Translations under genes and position numbers: made by a program
Part shown: positions 10,386 to 22,633 of the stretch, one piece after another
How positions within the stretch are numbered: the first letter of the stretch is position 1
Layout of the letters: each line of letters opens with the position of its first letter
From: Triplophysa rosa
Taxonomy: Eukaryota > Chordata > Actinopteri > Cypriniformes > Nemacheilidae
NCBI RefSeq assembly: GCF_024868665.1
Contig: NC_079914.1
Location: 4,359,859-4,423,858 of the forward strand
DNA length: 64,000 nucleotides
Direction of reading: 5' to 3'
Notes under the pieces: model-generated
Databases searched by the model: none
Seen by the model: only the letters and a program-made list of their open reading frames with translations
What the model was told of the DNA's origin: nothing

Positions 10386-11605
10386 CTAGTCCAATATCTT
10401 CTGAGCACTATATATTTTCAGGATTGACAGCCGCGCACGCAGAGATCCCTGCGGACTGGGATTGTGACGACGGCAAGACTCGAGGCATTGCTGTTCAAGT
10501 CACCAGAAAGTCATCATTTAACTTCTGTCAGAATCAATCTCGGATCAGTTTCCCGGAACGCGTTCAGTCGTGTCAGGCCCGCTGACATCTGACATTTTGT
10601 CTGTGAGCTGTTTGCCTCTAATTTTCGGACTGTTCTCCACATTCTAAAATTCATTAGTTAAATATTGTGATAAACACAATGTGACAACAAGGGTTATGCT
10701 CGGGTGAGTGTGGTGTGACGAGCGTAATTTCATTTGTGGGGCATGCGGGGCTGTTCTAGGTTCAGTGGAAATTTTACGACATGCATAGTTATTTATAACT
10801 TTTTTATTTGGATTTTTTCAATATTCCTGAGGCTAACATTGAAAGGACTTCACTAAGCCTCAGTTTCAGGCATGCTCAAAGGTCTAAAATTCTATGTCCT
10901 TTTTCGGATTGTTCTGGCTGTTTAGTCCAGTGCAAACTGACGGTTTTGTCATTGATTTACCAGGAATTTTAAGTTTTGTTTTAAAAGATATAGTATCAAT
11001 AACCCAAAACCCCACTATTTGCCATTATGTGTGCTTATTTCGGTAAACATTTTGTAATGTTTAGAGAATTTAGTCAGAAGGTCTATTGAACGTGATGAAT
11101 AATTTAAGGTGGTGGACAGACATAATTTCTGTAATTTGTTAAAACTATTTTGGCAGAACATCCTTCAGACAGCTACTGACACGCATGCTAATCTACTAAG
11201 ACTGATTTTAGCACACGGTTTCTTTAAAGGGATATTTTGGGTTTGAATTAAGCCGTCAGCCTCTGTAATTTATCATTTAGATTTCCACTAAGAAAGCAGA
11301 AATAGCTTGTAATTTTGCTAAAGTTCTTACGGTGTGTAACTTATTCAATAGACAAATGTGTGTAGTAAGATGTAAATGTACTTTTGTCCTTTTACCAGTG
11401 TGAATACTTTTCTGTGTATAATGTCTGTGCATGGGCAGAGTTTGCTCCATGTTTTTTCAGATGCTTGTACTGTAGAAAGATATTTTTACTGTATGTCATT
11501 CTCTTTCTGGTATCATTTTATAATGCAAAATGTACATTTTCAAAATTGAAAGAACAGATGAGTATAGTAAGTGATTTTATAATCCTAGTCTCATGTTAAC
11601 ACACA
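10386..11605. other. No gene recognised; CpG-containing patch
   Basis: 10410-10590 is clearly richer in G, C and CpG than its surroundings. It opens with an acceptor-like ATATTTTCAG (10416-10425). An exon or old promoter is possible, but no protein family is recognised. The rest is plain AT-rich DNA. Confidence 0.4.
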
Positions 11606-11819
11606 CCCGGTTTCACAAACAAGGCCAGACTAAAATGCAAGTTTGAGCTGTCTTAACTGAAAATAACTTCCAATGACATATCCCGAAACATGTCAGTGCT
11701 ATAGTTTTGTCTCAAGATTCACACTAGCATAGTTTTTACTTAGGCATTTTTATGAAAACTATCCTAATTTAACTAAGGGGTAGTCCTGTTTTAAGATAAG
11801 GCCTGTCTGTGAAACCGGG
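11606..11819. mobile_element. 214-bp miniature inverted-repeat element
   Basis: The ends CCCGGTTTCACAAACAAGGC and GCCTGTCTGTGAAACCGGG are inverted repeats of about 20 bp with a few mismatches. There is no coding content. The next element (11822-12090) abuts it. Confidence 0.75.
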
Positions 11820-11821
11820 CT

Positions 11822-12090
11822 AAAGAAATACATCACCAAAAGTGAAGATTGTTTCATCATTTACTCACCTCCAAGTCATTGCAAACCTGTAGGAAAGAAG
11901 ATATTTTGAAGAACGTTGATAAACAAACAACATTGACCCCTATTAACTTCCAATGTATGAGCTAAAAACCACTGAGACATTTTTCAAAATATCTTCTTTT
12001 GTGTGCCACAGAGTCATACATGGGTTTTGAAAGACACAAGGGTGAATAAAGAATGACAGAATTTGTATTTTAAGGTGAAGTATCCCATTA
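11822..12090. mobile_element. Miniature element, AAAGGGATAGTTCACCC family, diverged copy
   Basis: Reads TTTCATCATTTACTCACCTC near the left and GAATGACAGAATTTG plus AAGGTGAAGTATCCCA at the right. This is the standard fish miniature element of this family (often labelled Angel or DNA25TWA; name not checked). It has no coding capacity. Confidence 0.75.
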
Positions 12091-13918
12091 TGCCCTGTGG
12101 CTATTTTTTGGCCATTACGGTGTATTTTATAGTTTTTTTTCCCAGTGCTATTCATAAATCAACCCACAAATGGATTATTTAGTTGTCTCTGTGCATTAAG
12201 ATCAGATAGCAGAAAGTGTTTTAACAAAAAGAGCACACTTCAGATTTAATATATTTCTACACTGCACAGGGGCGGTTTGCCTGAAAACACTGCAGCATGG
12301 GTCACATAACTATACACAATATGAATTTGCAGAATTTGTAATCTAAGTAAAGATGTGCCATAAATGGTGAGGCAGTGTGGATGTATGAAGCACAGTGTGT
12401 TTTCCTGAGTGGGAAGAAATCTTATGAGAAGTGACAAGAAACACACAGAATGAACAAATACACATCTCTGGATCATCAAAACGCCTTCCTTTATGGATGG
12501 GCTATAATACGCTTATATTTAAATGTCTTACATAAAAGTTCTATATATTTTTAAATAAATAATAAAATTTTGCCAATTAAAATAAAATGTCTATATACTT
12601 TGAGATCATCTTGGTATTTTCAGTTGGAAAAGACTAGTTGTCCATTTTACTTTCAGTGTTACAATGTGTGCAAATAATTATTGAATATCTGCTTTTAAAT
12701 AACAAAGGAGTTGAGAATAGTTAGATTCACCCTCTGTCTTATAAAAGCCCCAGCGATGCCTCTATTTTAGCTGTCATGGGAACATCAGCTTTTCAGATAA
12801 GCATTTGGATAACTGGAGGAGGGCAGCTGTAAAGTTGAGCTATTTATGACCTTTATGTATTTATGAGTTTGGGATTTCTTCACTATCCACCTGAGGATTG
12901 TGTTATAAACATTACAGGGGTGTGTGACCACAGACCTGCTCCGAAAACTAAAGAAAACGTTTCTGCAAAAATGTTCAGTCAGAAACTCAAAATAATATAT
13001 GGCCTATATACACACAAATTGCTGTGGATTTGAAAAAGAGATTTCAAATTATAAGGACAAAATCAACAGGTCCCATGACTGATAGACAGACAAATATATT
13101 TTCTTGTTTATTTCCGTGGTTCATGTATTTATGTGTGGGCTAATTATGTAAGAAACGAACAAACAAAAAGTTCTCAAGTTAAATGTTTATTTTTCAGTTT
13201 ACACATATTTATGTACATATTACAAACAATTCTACATACATAGGCTACTGGATCATTATTCTCATCAAGCGGTGAAGGAAGCCAGTACATGACGCCATTT
13301 TATGTTGCCGTTCCCGCCACTAGACGGCGCAGTTCAACTGTTCAATTGAATAGGGGGAGATGGGTACGCTGTATTAACAAAATGTTACGTTTTAAATTTT
13401 CTTTTGTATTTTTTCATTATTTTATATACTACAAATATGAATTTATTTTGTATCATAATGTCAACTTACATTTCTTGCTATGGCATTGCCTTTATTTGCT
13501 TTCTTTGATATATCACGATTTCCCTTTTGTATATTTTGGTTTGGTCCAGGAGGTGCTTAACTTTTTATAACTCTTTAGGAGCTGTTCGGAGATCTTCAAT
13601 TGAGTGAATCCGTGTGGGAAGTTTGTGGATTGTTGGTCTTTGGTGTTTTGGTACCAAGTTAATGGTATGGCCAACACTTTAAATACACTGCACAAACGTT
13701 GCATCAGTCAGTTTTGCACTATGAACAAAACGTATTTTAGGGCCTTCTCAAGTTTGTGCTTAACTGACCATGTTACAGTTATGTATGTGTGTATCGAAAG
13801 GAACGTAACAATAGACAAGAAATAGAAACTGAGATGAGCTCAACGTCTCAAAGCTTAATGCTTTACATGGAGTGTACTTTTCTGGGAGCCATCCCCATCT
13901 AGCAAGCCTTGATACTCT
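12091..13918. other. No gene recognised
   Basis: Mostly AT-rich sequence. A small CpG-bearing patch occurs at 13290-13335. From about 13550 to 13918 the sequence may be more of the retroelement whose gag relic follows, but no motif proves it. Confidence 0.4.
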
Positions 13919-14495
13919 GATGATATCGAGCACTATTTGAGAGACTGGCAGAGGTGTACCGGTGGCCTACAGAAAGAAAGACTAAGCTATTGTAATCTCA
14001 TCTACAGAGGGCTAATAGCGTTGGTCACTGTTAAGGTCAGATGTTGGGTTTTCTGCAATGGACCCTGTATCACCCCAAGAGTTCTTCATGTCATTGAAAG
14101 ACATGCACGTGGGTTAAATACTCCAGCAGCACTAAAGATATAATGGAGGCCCTCGTGTTGGAGCAGTACCTAAGAGTCGTGTACCCATATGTGAGGATTT
14201 AGTCAAGGAGCATGATCCAGCCACTGTTGAAGAAGCTGTTAGCCTAAAGGAACAGGCATCCTGTCTTCGGCCAGAGGTAAGTCTGGGCGGTTTTCAATCT
14301 CAACCCAAAATCCAAAGAGTTACATATGCTAAAGACTGTACTAAGGAAGATGTTTTGTGTTCTAATTATGGTCAGCCAGGCCATAGACCTCTCCTTTTTG
14401 AAGATCTTGTCTTGTTAAATGGCAAACCAGTTTTAGTTTTGGTGGAGTTAGGTGAATCTGATATTGTGATTCCATGTGATCTAGCTAAACAATAG
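13919..14495 (+). pseudogene. Decayed Gypsy-type gag/protease relic
   Basis: Three reading frames carry the pieces. Frame one, from 13919, has a capsid-like start (DDIEHYLRDWQRC). At 14143 the frame shifts to MEALVLEQYLRVVYPYV, the SCAN-like segment of fish Gypsy gag proteins, and ends at a TAG (14200-14202). A third frame (14199-14495) holds KEHDPATVEEAVSLKEQ, a damaged zinc knuckle CSNYGQPGHR (second Cys replaced by Tyr, last Cys lost), and NGKPVLVLVELG, where the protease Asp-Thr-Gly has become Glu-Leu-Gly. It is not functional. No LTRs or polymerase were found nearby. Confidence 0.75.
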
Positions 14496-16539
14496 AAGGA
14501 CGATCCAACCCTAGTTGTGTTTTTGATCAGGTTAAGCAGAAGGATGGCATTGATATTTTACTTGATGCTCTTTTTGTGATGAAAAATGAATTTCTGCAGA
14601 CTAATGGCTGGAATACACTACAAGACTTCTAAAATCTGAACTAGACATCGTACACTTGCAGAATTTTTGAAAGTTTCAGATAGAAACACACTAACTGATA
14701 AAATCTGCATACTGGCACAGACTTTCTGCAACAAGTCCAGACTGAAAATCTGGGCAAAATCGGCGCAAAAGTCTTGTAGTGTATTTTAGCCTTAAGCAGG
14801 GAGATCTTTGGTTGGTTTTTCCTAAAGCACAAAGGAATGCTAGACTGAGCCAAGTCATCTGTGCGTGTGCGCGCGTGTGTATTTTTGTACCAAATTAATG
14901 GTGTAGTACATATGAGCACATGTATAGTTGAGGTTTGTTTTTAGGGTATAAGAACTGAAGGGAAAGGGCCTAATATTAGGGCCTCAGCACTGGAAGTCAG
15001 CCATGTTTAATGGAATGATGGGATTTCAAATGTTCACATGATGATTTAAGGGGCTGAAAATGTTTTAAAATTTCACACACGTTACTGACAACTTTTAGTT
15101 TGACTTATTTTTATGCAAAAGTCAACAGACGTAGCCCTTAATGGTTCTGTGTTGCAGGAAATGTATTTTTGTTAGCCTTAGAACGCTCAAAGTAATGAAA
15201 TCTGTCACATGAACCACTGCTTGGAAACACGTATATAATTATATTTTCTGGTTATCCAACTTTAGTGTGTTAGGCTGAATCTATTTTGTTATAATTTTCA
15301 TGAATTTTGTTGTTGACGTTCTCTTCAACAAGTTGAACATATCCATTTCCTTTACTTAGCTCCACTTAACAGGAAGTTCTCCATTTTGAAATGTGTGCAA
15401 ATTTTCAACTTTGTTTTTACTCCTAAAGAATGCACTGGCATTTATTGAAACTTTGTTGTTTTAAACTACAGACATATGTGATGCGAAATGGTGAAGGAAT
15501 AGCTAATAGCTAAAATGATAACGCAATGGCGGACAATTGATTGGAATGAGACAGGACAGTTGAGAGTATAAAATATTTTACAACATGATTGTTTTGACAT
15601 TCAGTAAAGTCGGCTAAGAATGGCAGTTGTCATTTTGAACATGTACAGTATATTGTTGGTTTTAGTGACTTTGCTCAACAGGAAGTCAGCTATCTTGGGT
15701 TTTTTGGAAAAATGTGTATGCGGTAAACTTTGAAATATCCCTCCTAGGGGATTCATGAGTCAAATTTGGTCAACATTATGCAGAGACATTAATATGCTAT
15801 AATGCTAAGTTCTGAACATGTTTTTTTGATGTCTGAAATGGTTTTGCCATGAATGGCAAAATCAGGGGAACAGAAAGTGTTTCATATGTGGTTTTGCTGT
15901 AGTGCTTGGGGGCCTGTCATCACTGCTTGTAGTTATATTTAATTTGGAATTTCCTTTTTTATTTGGGTTTTTGTATATACCACCTGCAACTTGTAAAACA
16001 AGCACCTTCTATCCCGCGTACATTCAAGCCTGTGTTATCAAGCTGGAGGGGCCTCCTCCAGTTTGTGATGTACTGACCATATTACAGATTCGACCATAGT
16101 GATACCGTTGTTTATAAATATGGTAATCTTTCACTGTAATAGCAGATACATTTACCATAGTGCTACCAATTTTTTAGTCACAGCACAAAGAAAATATTTT
16201 ATTCGAAGACAATGGGAAATTACATTATTTGCAGGTTTGGAACAACATTGAATATAATAGACAGGACATTATTGTGTTTGTGGGTCTATATTTGAGGTTT
16301 AAAGCTGTAAAGAGGTCAATGTGAAGTGTCTTATAGTAGAATGTTGGAGGGCTAAGCATTCATCACCTTTGGGTGTGGGCGACTCGCCGACACTGTGTTT
16401 ATGCTACTTAAAGAGCTGATCGCTCACCTGAAACAGTGATGTATGGCTTGCCGGGGGGAGAAGGATGATGTGTGCTCGCAAAGAGTGAAGGAACAACAGG
16501 GTAGTGTGGCCAGATTCACATTCAGTGAAGGATATCACT
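14496..16539. other. No gene; degenerate repeat motif
   Basis: GGAAGTCAGCCATGTT (14992), GGAAGTTCTCCATTTT (15372) and GGAAGTCAGCTATCTT (15681) are spaced hundreds of bases apart. With the GGGCCT...CACT words at 14980 and 15908 they suggest an old dispersed fish repeat. No reading frame is credible. Confidence 0.4.
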
Positions 16540-17156
16540 AAGCGGGTTTCCATCACTCTGGTTTTATTCGTATTTTGAAGTTTCGCATCAGAAACGAGTG
16601 ATGGAAACGCCAAATTTCGAATTAAAAATCCTTAATTCGCAAAAAGTTTTTACGATCGCTTGAGGTGGTTTTTCATTTTTTCGAAAAAGGCTTAATGCGA
16701 ATAATGGGAGATGGAAACGCATTTGCCGAATAAATTCCTCCAAAAAGTCACGTAATTGCACTATGAGACGGCGTAACCTGACTAACCAGAGTACTGATCT
16801 TGTTACACAGCATCAGAAATGTTGTGATGGTCATTCTTAAATGCATGAGCAAAGTCGTCAAAGTATTCTGTAATTGCCTCTTAGAACTGTCACGACTGTG
16901 TTTCCCAAACAGCAGACATCCACAAAAGCACCGCATTTATTGTGTTTCGTAATCGTCTGCTTGCGCAAGTATTATTCTATATGAAAATCATTATATTCAG
17001 TGGCTTCTCTTACTTTTCTTACTGATATTAGTGGCAGTTTATTAGGAAGTGACGGTTGACTATTTGGATGGAAACGGTGCTTATTCGCAAATGTTTTATG
17101 CGATATTCCAATTTTGCACATAAGCTAAATTCGCAACTTTGGATGGAAACCCGGCT
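16540..17156. mobile_element. 617-bp element with AGCCGGGTTTCCATC-type ends
   Basis: The left end is AAGCGGGTTTCCATC and the right end GGATGGAAACCCGGCT, with ACT on both sides (16537-16539 and 17157-17159). The word GATGGAAACG recurs inside near both ends (16600, 16711 and 17069), like subterminal transposase-binding repeats. It has no coding capacity. Confidence 0.75.
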
Positions 17157-17159
17157 ACT

Positions 17160-19218
17160 GTCTTGTGTGGCAAACAGGACTGAATTCCCAATCGAGTCCT
17201 TAATGTAAATTTTGGTGACAAACAATTTGACTTAACACAATTTGACTTGGCGAAGAAAAAAAAATTGAACTGCAATATTTTTTATTTGAATACGTTTAAA
17301 ACATTTACGTAAATTGCTGTATAAATTTCAGGACACTGTTAATATATAAATGAATTCAGAATTATGATGTTTTTAAATAATGATTATAAGCGATTTTTGA
17401 AGATCTAAATATCTTCTCTTAGTCAACCTTTTTTTTTACAATAAAAGCTTATTTAAAGCAAGAATTAATATTTGTTGCTAAAAATCCAATTTGTAACAGT
17501 TTTCAGAATGTCACTTAACTCGTAGAAAGGTTGCAGGAGTTATAATAGTTTTGTTTTTAGATGCATTTAGTTTCATTCATATTTAAAATCAGCTTTTTTA
17601 TTTTTTGTTGATTTTAGTAAAAAAAATTCAATTTGTTTTATGCTTTTGTCATTTTATTTATTCATTTTTTTGGTTTCTATATGCAGTAAGTTTAGTGAAA
17701 GTTTTCACAATTTTAGGCAAATGTTTTATTTGATTTTAATAAACAAACGTTTTCAAAATTTTTATTTTGGTAACCCAAAATTACCATCTACACATGTGTG
17801 CCCAATGAAATCCCTTAAATAAGGATGCCCCTCCCCTTAATACCATCTCCAACCAAGGAGATCATGGCTATTAAATGTGTCAACACAGGAAAGAAATTCG
17901 TGTCTTTTTTATGCGTAAAGCGCATGTATTCACCCTCGTGTCATTCAAAACCTGTATTTGACTCTTTTTTCTGTGAAACACAGAATAAGATATTTCAAGA
18001 AATGTCACATTGGTTTTGTGTCCATACTGTAGAAGTCATTGGAGACCAATGTTGTTTGCTTTCCGAATATGTTTTGTGTTCTGCAGAAAAAAGTCAAACA
18101 GATCTGAAATGACAGGAGGGTGATTATGAAAGAATTACATTTTTTGTCTAAACTATCCCTTTAAGTACAATTAAATGTAAAAACCTTTGTTTTCACTCAT
18201 TTATACAGTATTTTGGCTGTATGCTTTGAGTCATGCTGAACAAAGTAACCATTTTTCACTTACAACAAGAGTGATTTATCTAGACCTTTGGCATGTTAAA
18301 GAATGTGAAAGACCTGCCAAATGCTGGCTACACGAATATAAAGTTAAGCATTTTAATTCAGAACAGAAACTTAAAAATGCACTGAGCTTCAAAACAAGGC
18401 CCGCGAACTGCATAAGAATCACTCTCTATTTTATCCTTGTATCCCTAACATGAAATGGTAATGTCACATTTGCATACCATACAGTGAAATAGAAAAGTTG
18501 TGAGCTAGAAATGTTGCATGTGAGGTTTTTTGTCATCTCTGGGAATCGTTCAGGGTTTTAGCTTTAAATATCATCGATGTGGTCACACCCCACAGTGTGG
18601 TGTTTGTGAGAGAAATGGATTGCACATTTGCTTATAGCGTATTTCACTATCCATTTAAAATAAATCTAAGGCTATAAAATGCAGCAGAGAACTGCTCTTT
18701 TATGTTTTAGTATTATGTTATAGTATCTTTTATGGTTTAGACAAAAGTAAAACTTGTTGAACAGGAGCACTGAGGACATCGACCAAATCTGTTTTTTTTT
18801 GTCATATTTACATTCAAATAACGTCTTATCCAAAACAACCCACAGCACATTTAATTACAAGGTATAGGTAGGTTTTTAATAGTGTTTCTAGAAAATGTAA
18901 CCACGACTATGCTCAGCCAACACAATAATACATTTATTTCTCTAATGGATCAAAATCATATTAATAATCTTATTAGTTTTCAAGACAATTGAATGTTATG
19001 TTTTAACAACATAATGGTTTATGAACACTTTGAAAATGGCACAGGTTGTCAATGACGATAGGTCACAAAGATACTCAAGAACCAATCATTGACCTCCAAC
19101 CTTGCATGACAAACCATTTTTGACAAACACAGATACTTCCGAGGTTTGAGAGCACAATACAAAATGTAGAAAAGCATTGCATTATGGGTAAATTCTCTTG
19201 GAGCAATACAGCACACTA
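17160..19218. other. AT-rich, no gene; one miniature-element remnant
   Basis: 17230-17820 is strongly AT-rich. About 17880-18164 is a diverged copy of the AAAGGGATAGTTCACCC family: CACCCTCGTGTCATTCAAAACC at 17932, and AACTATCCCTTTAA at 18151-18164. Around 18806-18870 is a decayed piece of the ACATTTATGCATTTGGCAGA repeat. Nothing else is seen. Confidence 0.5.
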
Positions 19219-19226
19219 GCTATAGA

Positions 19227-19435
19227 TAGGCTTGTCGCGATATAACTTTTTGTTTGGCGATAAATTGCTTCAGAAATAATTGCGAAAGAGACAGCGCAAT
19301 TGGATAAAATGTTATGTCATTCATTTTTATGGAAACAAACACATATATGAACACACTGGCGATATATTGCATAACCAAAAACTATCGACGTCAAGTTTCT
19401 ATACTGCGCCATAAGTCAATAAATTGACAGGCCTA
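19227..19435. mobile_element. 209-bp hAT-type miniature element
   Basis: The ends TAGGCTTGTC and GACAGGCCTA are inverted repeats. The flanking 8-mers GCTATAGA (19219-19226) and GTTATAGA (19436-19443) match at 7 of 8, the size expected for hAT transposition. It has no coding capacity. Confidence 0.85.
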
Positions 19436-19454
19436 GTTATAGAGGCCCTCACAT

Positions 19455-20182
19455 TAGGGTTGGGCGATGTCTACCAAATTGGCATCGGACGATGCCTAGA
19501 GTGCAACATCGTGGTGGACGATGACATCGTGGGGCGGGGCGAGAGGGCGGGGGTTATATCAGTTTGCTGGATGGCCATTTGCCAAAACATTTAAAACAAT
19601 TATATCAGGGGCTCCAGACTGCCACCAAATCGCATTTTGCGACCAGTTTTCAAGACAGAAATTTTCAACAAGTATTTGACTATGTACGACCTGCACATTT
19701 TTAATTCCTTCCAGTTGTTATTTCACGTGGAAATACGAGTAGATCTTGAGCCCACCAGTGTAGGCCGTGTGTGTGGGATTAGTCAACTGTGCGGGTCACT
19801 GATGTTTCCCGCTGCCATCGCGGACGCGCACAGTTCAGGTCGTCAAGTTTACACACACACAGCGTGAGCGCGTTACTACGATTCACTGTTTGCTTTCACT
19901 TTCTACGTCTGTCAAGTCTCGCGCGCACATGCGTTTTGCATCTTCCAAATCACACTCGACCGCAGAAAAGCGCGAATGGTCGAGCTCGACACATGCGCAA
20001 AATGTCATACTGTGGACTCTGCTGTCAACATTTGTCGTGCTGTACACGTACGGGATGTGCGGACGACTTTCTCCTGATGGTGAAAATTACGTCATGCAGG
20101 GGAACCACGATGCCAGCCCAACATCGTGATGGCTGTCAGCCATCGGCGATGGACGATGTCATCGTCTATCGGCCCAACCCTA
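19455..20182. mobile_element. 728-bp hAT-type element
   Basis: The ends TAGGGTTGGGC and GCCCAACCCTA are exact inverted repeats. The flanking 8-mers CCTCACAT (19447-19454) and CTTCACAT (20183-20190) match at 7 of 8. The subterminal word GATGTCATCGT/ACGATGACATCG is repeated at both sides. The GC-rich centre (19780-20060) looks like the promoter end of a larger parent element. The 146-codon frame here shows no transposase motif. Confidence 0.85.
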
Positions 20183-20190
20183 CTTCACAT

Positions 20191-22243
20191 GACGGCAGAC
20201 AAATAAATTCAATTCATGAAACACATTGAAGTCCGTAACCTTCCCCTTTTCACCACAAAAGAGCAAAACAATCAAAGATCAAAAACAAAAGAACCGCTAA
20301 TTGCAACCATGAAGTCCAATCCAGTCGAGTCGAGAGAAATCGATGCCGCCAGAATAAAAAGACAACAAGGCCATTTGGGACCACTCCACGCCTATAGAGC
20401 AAAGACAGCTATCTCTCCTGGGCGTGCATCTTTCTCCCTTGACAGATTTCAGGGCCCGACCGTTCAGATTGAAATCTATTCCCCCTGTCGATATTTGTCA
20501 ACATGCAATCTGCCAGATTTGCCACGGAGATGTAGCCGGCTCCTCCGGCTGGCGTGCTGGGACAAAAATCATCTGGACAAATGAATGATCATTACCTCTT
20601 AACTCCGTCAAGTGCCGCTGTCTCAGATGGAACGTGAGATTGAAATCTAGAGAGAATATAGACGCTGCGTTCTGGAAACTGTGTCAATGGTACCAATTTC
20701 GCTGTAAATTGGTTTGCGCTGTACGTTGGTGAATTCTCAGTGGTTTGCACGTATAGGCGACAAACACGCCTTAGATCAATAATTGACCTAAATATTTTTA
20801 TAGACTTGTAAATAGGCCAATACAATGAAATTCTTTACAATTACGTGTCTTGGAAATATAATAGACTATTAGGACTGTCTGTAAATGAATAAGGCTACAA
20901 AGAATTGGTCACGGATTGAAAACGCACTATTGTAATGCGTCATGTGGTTTAATCTTCATGCTCAATAATTGGGGTTTTGTTGTAACACATAGAATGAAGG
21001 ACATTTGATCAATCTGATTGAATGACAACGTTTATGTTGAAAAAACTCTACTTTCCATCCCTTAAATCTGAGGCAAGCAATGTTGTTAGGATCATTTTGT
21101 ATTTTGGGATCACTGTGACATTTTGACGTTTATAATGGAGTTAGTTCATTTCCAATTGTGTGTTTTCGGCTGTGTCTTTGTTAACCTTATTCACTTGACC
21201 AATCAGACCATCTCATCAATAGACTTTGATCACAGTCATACCCTTTGTGAACCTCTAGGACGGGGATGGCGTTTGTACCTCAGAGATTTTTATTCAATTA
21301 AAATTTGAAAACAATTTTTTAAAAATATTTATGTCATCCTTTTACTGCGTAAGTGTGAGCCTGCGTACTTAGATCCCAGAAATGTGTGCAAAACCTGATG
21401 ATCCATATCCCATCAGTATTTTAGAATTTTCCAGACGGCATCTTTTGTGCATCAGTGGAAGCAAATAAATTTCACATTTTCTTCCATAATATGTTGAATC
21501 TCAGATTTTTGGTCTCACTCTGTTACAAACTACACTAGATTGTACAGGCATGCAATGTGGTTCATTATTGCCATCTACTGCAGTAACTATGTATTTATTA
21601 ACTATGGCTTTACGCTTCACTGAGAAGAGATCGTAAAGGACAACCATGAGTGGGTAAATATTTAAAGTTCGAAACACCCATCCTAGTATTATTAAATATT
21701 ATTAAATATGAATCTTATGTAATTAAAATAATAAATAAACAATAAAATAAGGATATTGTATTATTTTTTTAAACTTCTCTATTTATTTAAAACATTAAAT
21801 CAATAACACGTGTATCACATCACGTAAAAATATAGTATACTTAAGTATTGACTATAGTAAATTGTAGTATATTACAGCTGTCGAATATTATGGTAACTAT
21901 CACACTCTATTAACATATACTACAGTATTCTGTAGTATCTATGTAGTAAATTCATACACTTTATACATTCTGTAGTATACTTTAATTTTTACTAAAGTAA
22001 AAAAACGGTACTGTATCTAGGAAGTTTTCTATACAGTTTGCTATAATAAATATTACACTCCTGTATTTTTTTAATGTGAGATTAAAAAATAAAATGGTTT
22101 TAAAGAAGCTAGCTACTTTCTTTAGTAACTTGTAGTGTAGCTAACTACTTTTTCAGATGGGTAGCTAAGCTGTAAATTAACACTTTTATTAATGAGTAGC
22201 TTATAGCTTATCTAACTACAATTTCAAAGTAGCTTCCCCAACA
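20191..22243. other. No gene; possible conserved noncoding patch and old repeats
   Basis: 20330-20590 is less AT-rich and repeat-free, with a 122-codon frame that has no family match I know. 21840-22080 holds diverged CTGTAGTATAC-type repeat words. 22090-22243 is the end of a common element (GTAGCTTCCCCAACACTG). Confidence 0.4.
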
Positions 22244-22580
22244 CTGGAGAAATGCAATATAATATACATCTATGTGTTCAGAGGTGTATAAAGACCTTAC
22301 ATAATGAAACTATCTACATTTCTATCTACACCGCAGACCCCCTTACATGGAATTTATCGTTATTTTTACAGTAGCCCTAAACAGACAAACTGCTCTACAG
22401 ATTGTTTTTTGTAAATACGCTATTTTCTTCGGCAAAAGAAGCGAAAACATGGCAACATCTTAGTTCTGTGTTAGCCGCTGTAGTGCTTCGAAAGGGAGGG
22501 GTAAGGGGTGGAGAGAGCCTTTGGTTGCAAATTGCAACCTCATCGGTAGATGCCGCTAAATTTCATACACTGGACCTTTA
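22244..22580 (+). mobile_element. CACTGGACCTTTA-family element, copy A (left end lost)
   Basis: Contains GAAATGCAATATAATATACA, CAGTAGCCCTAAACAGACAA, TAGTGCTTCGAAAGGGAGGG and the right end ATACACTGGACCTTTA. The same order appears inverted at 41050-41436 and partly at 45224-45409. The left terminal repeat seen in copy C is missing; the element starts inside another repeat. Confidence 0.75.
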
Positions 22581-22633
22581 ACATCTTTATAGCAATACTA
22601 AATTAAATATTTATTTATGGAATACATATCTAC

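Noticed and set aside
19789..20229. 146-codon frame with Cys/His-rich segment
   Set aside because: It is inside the hAT element and its Cys/His spacing fits no zinc finger; it crosses the element boundary.
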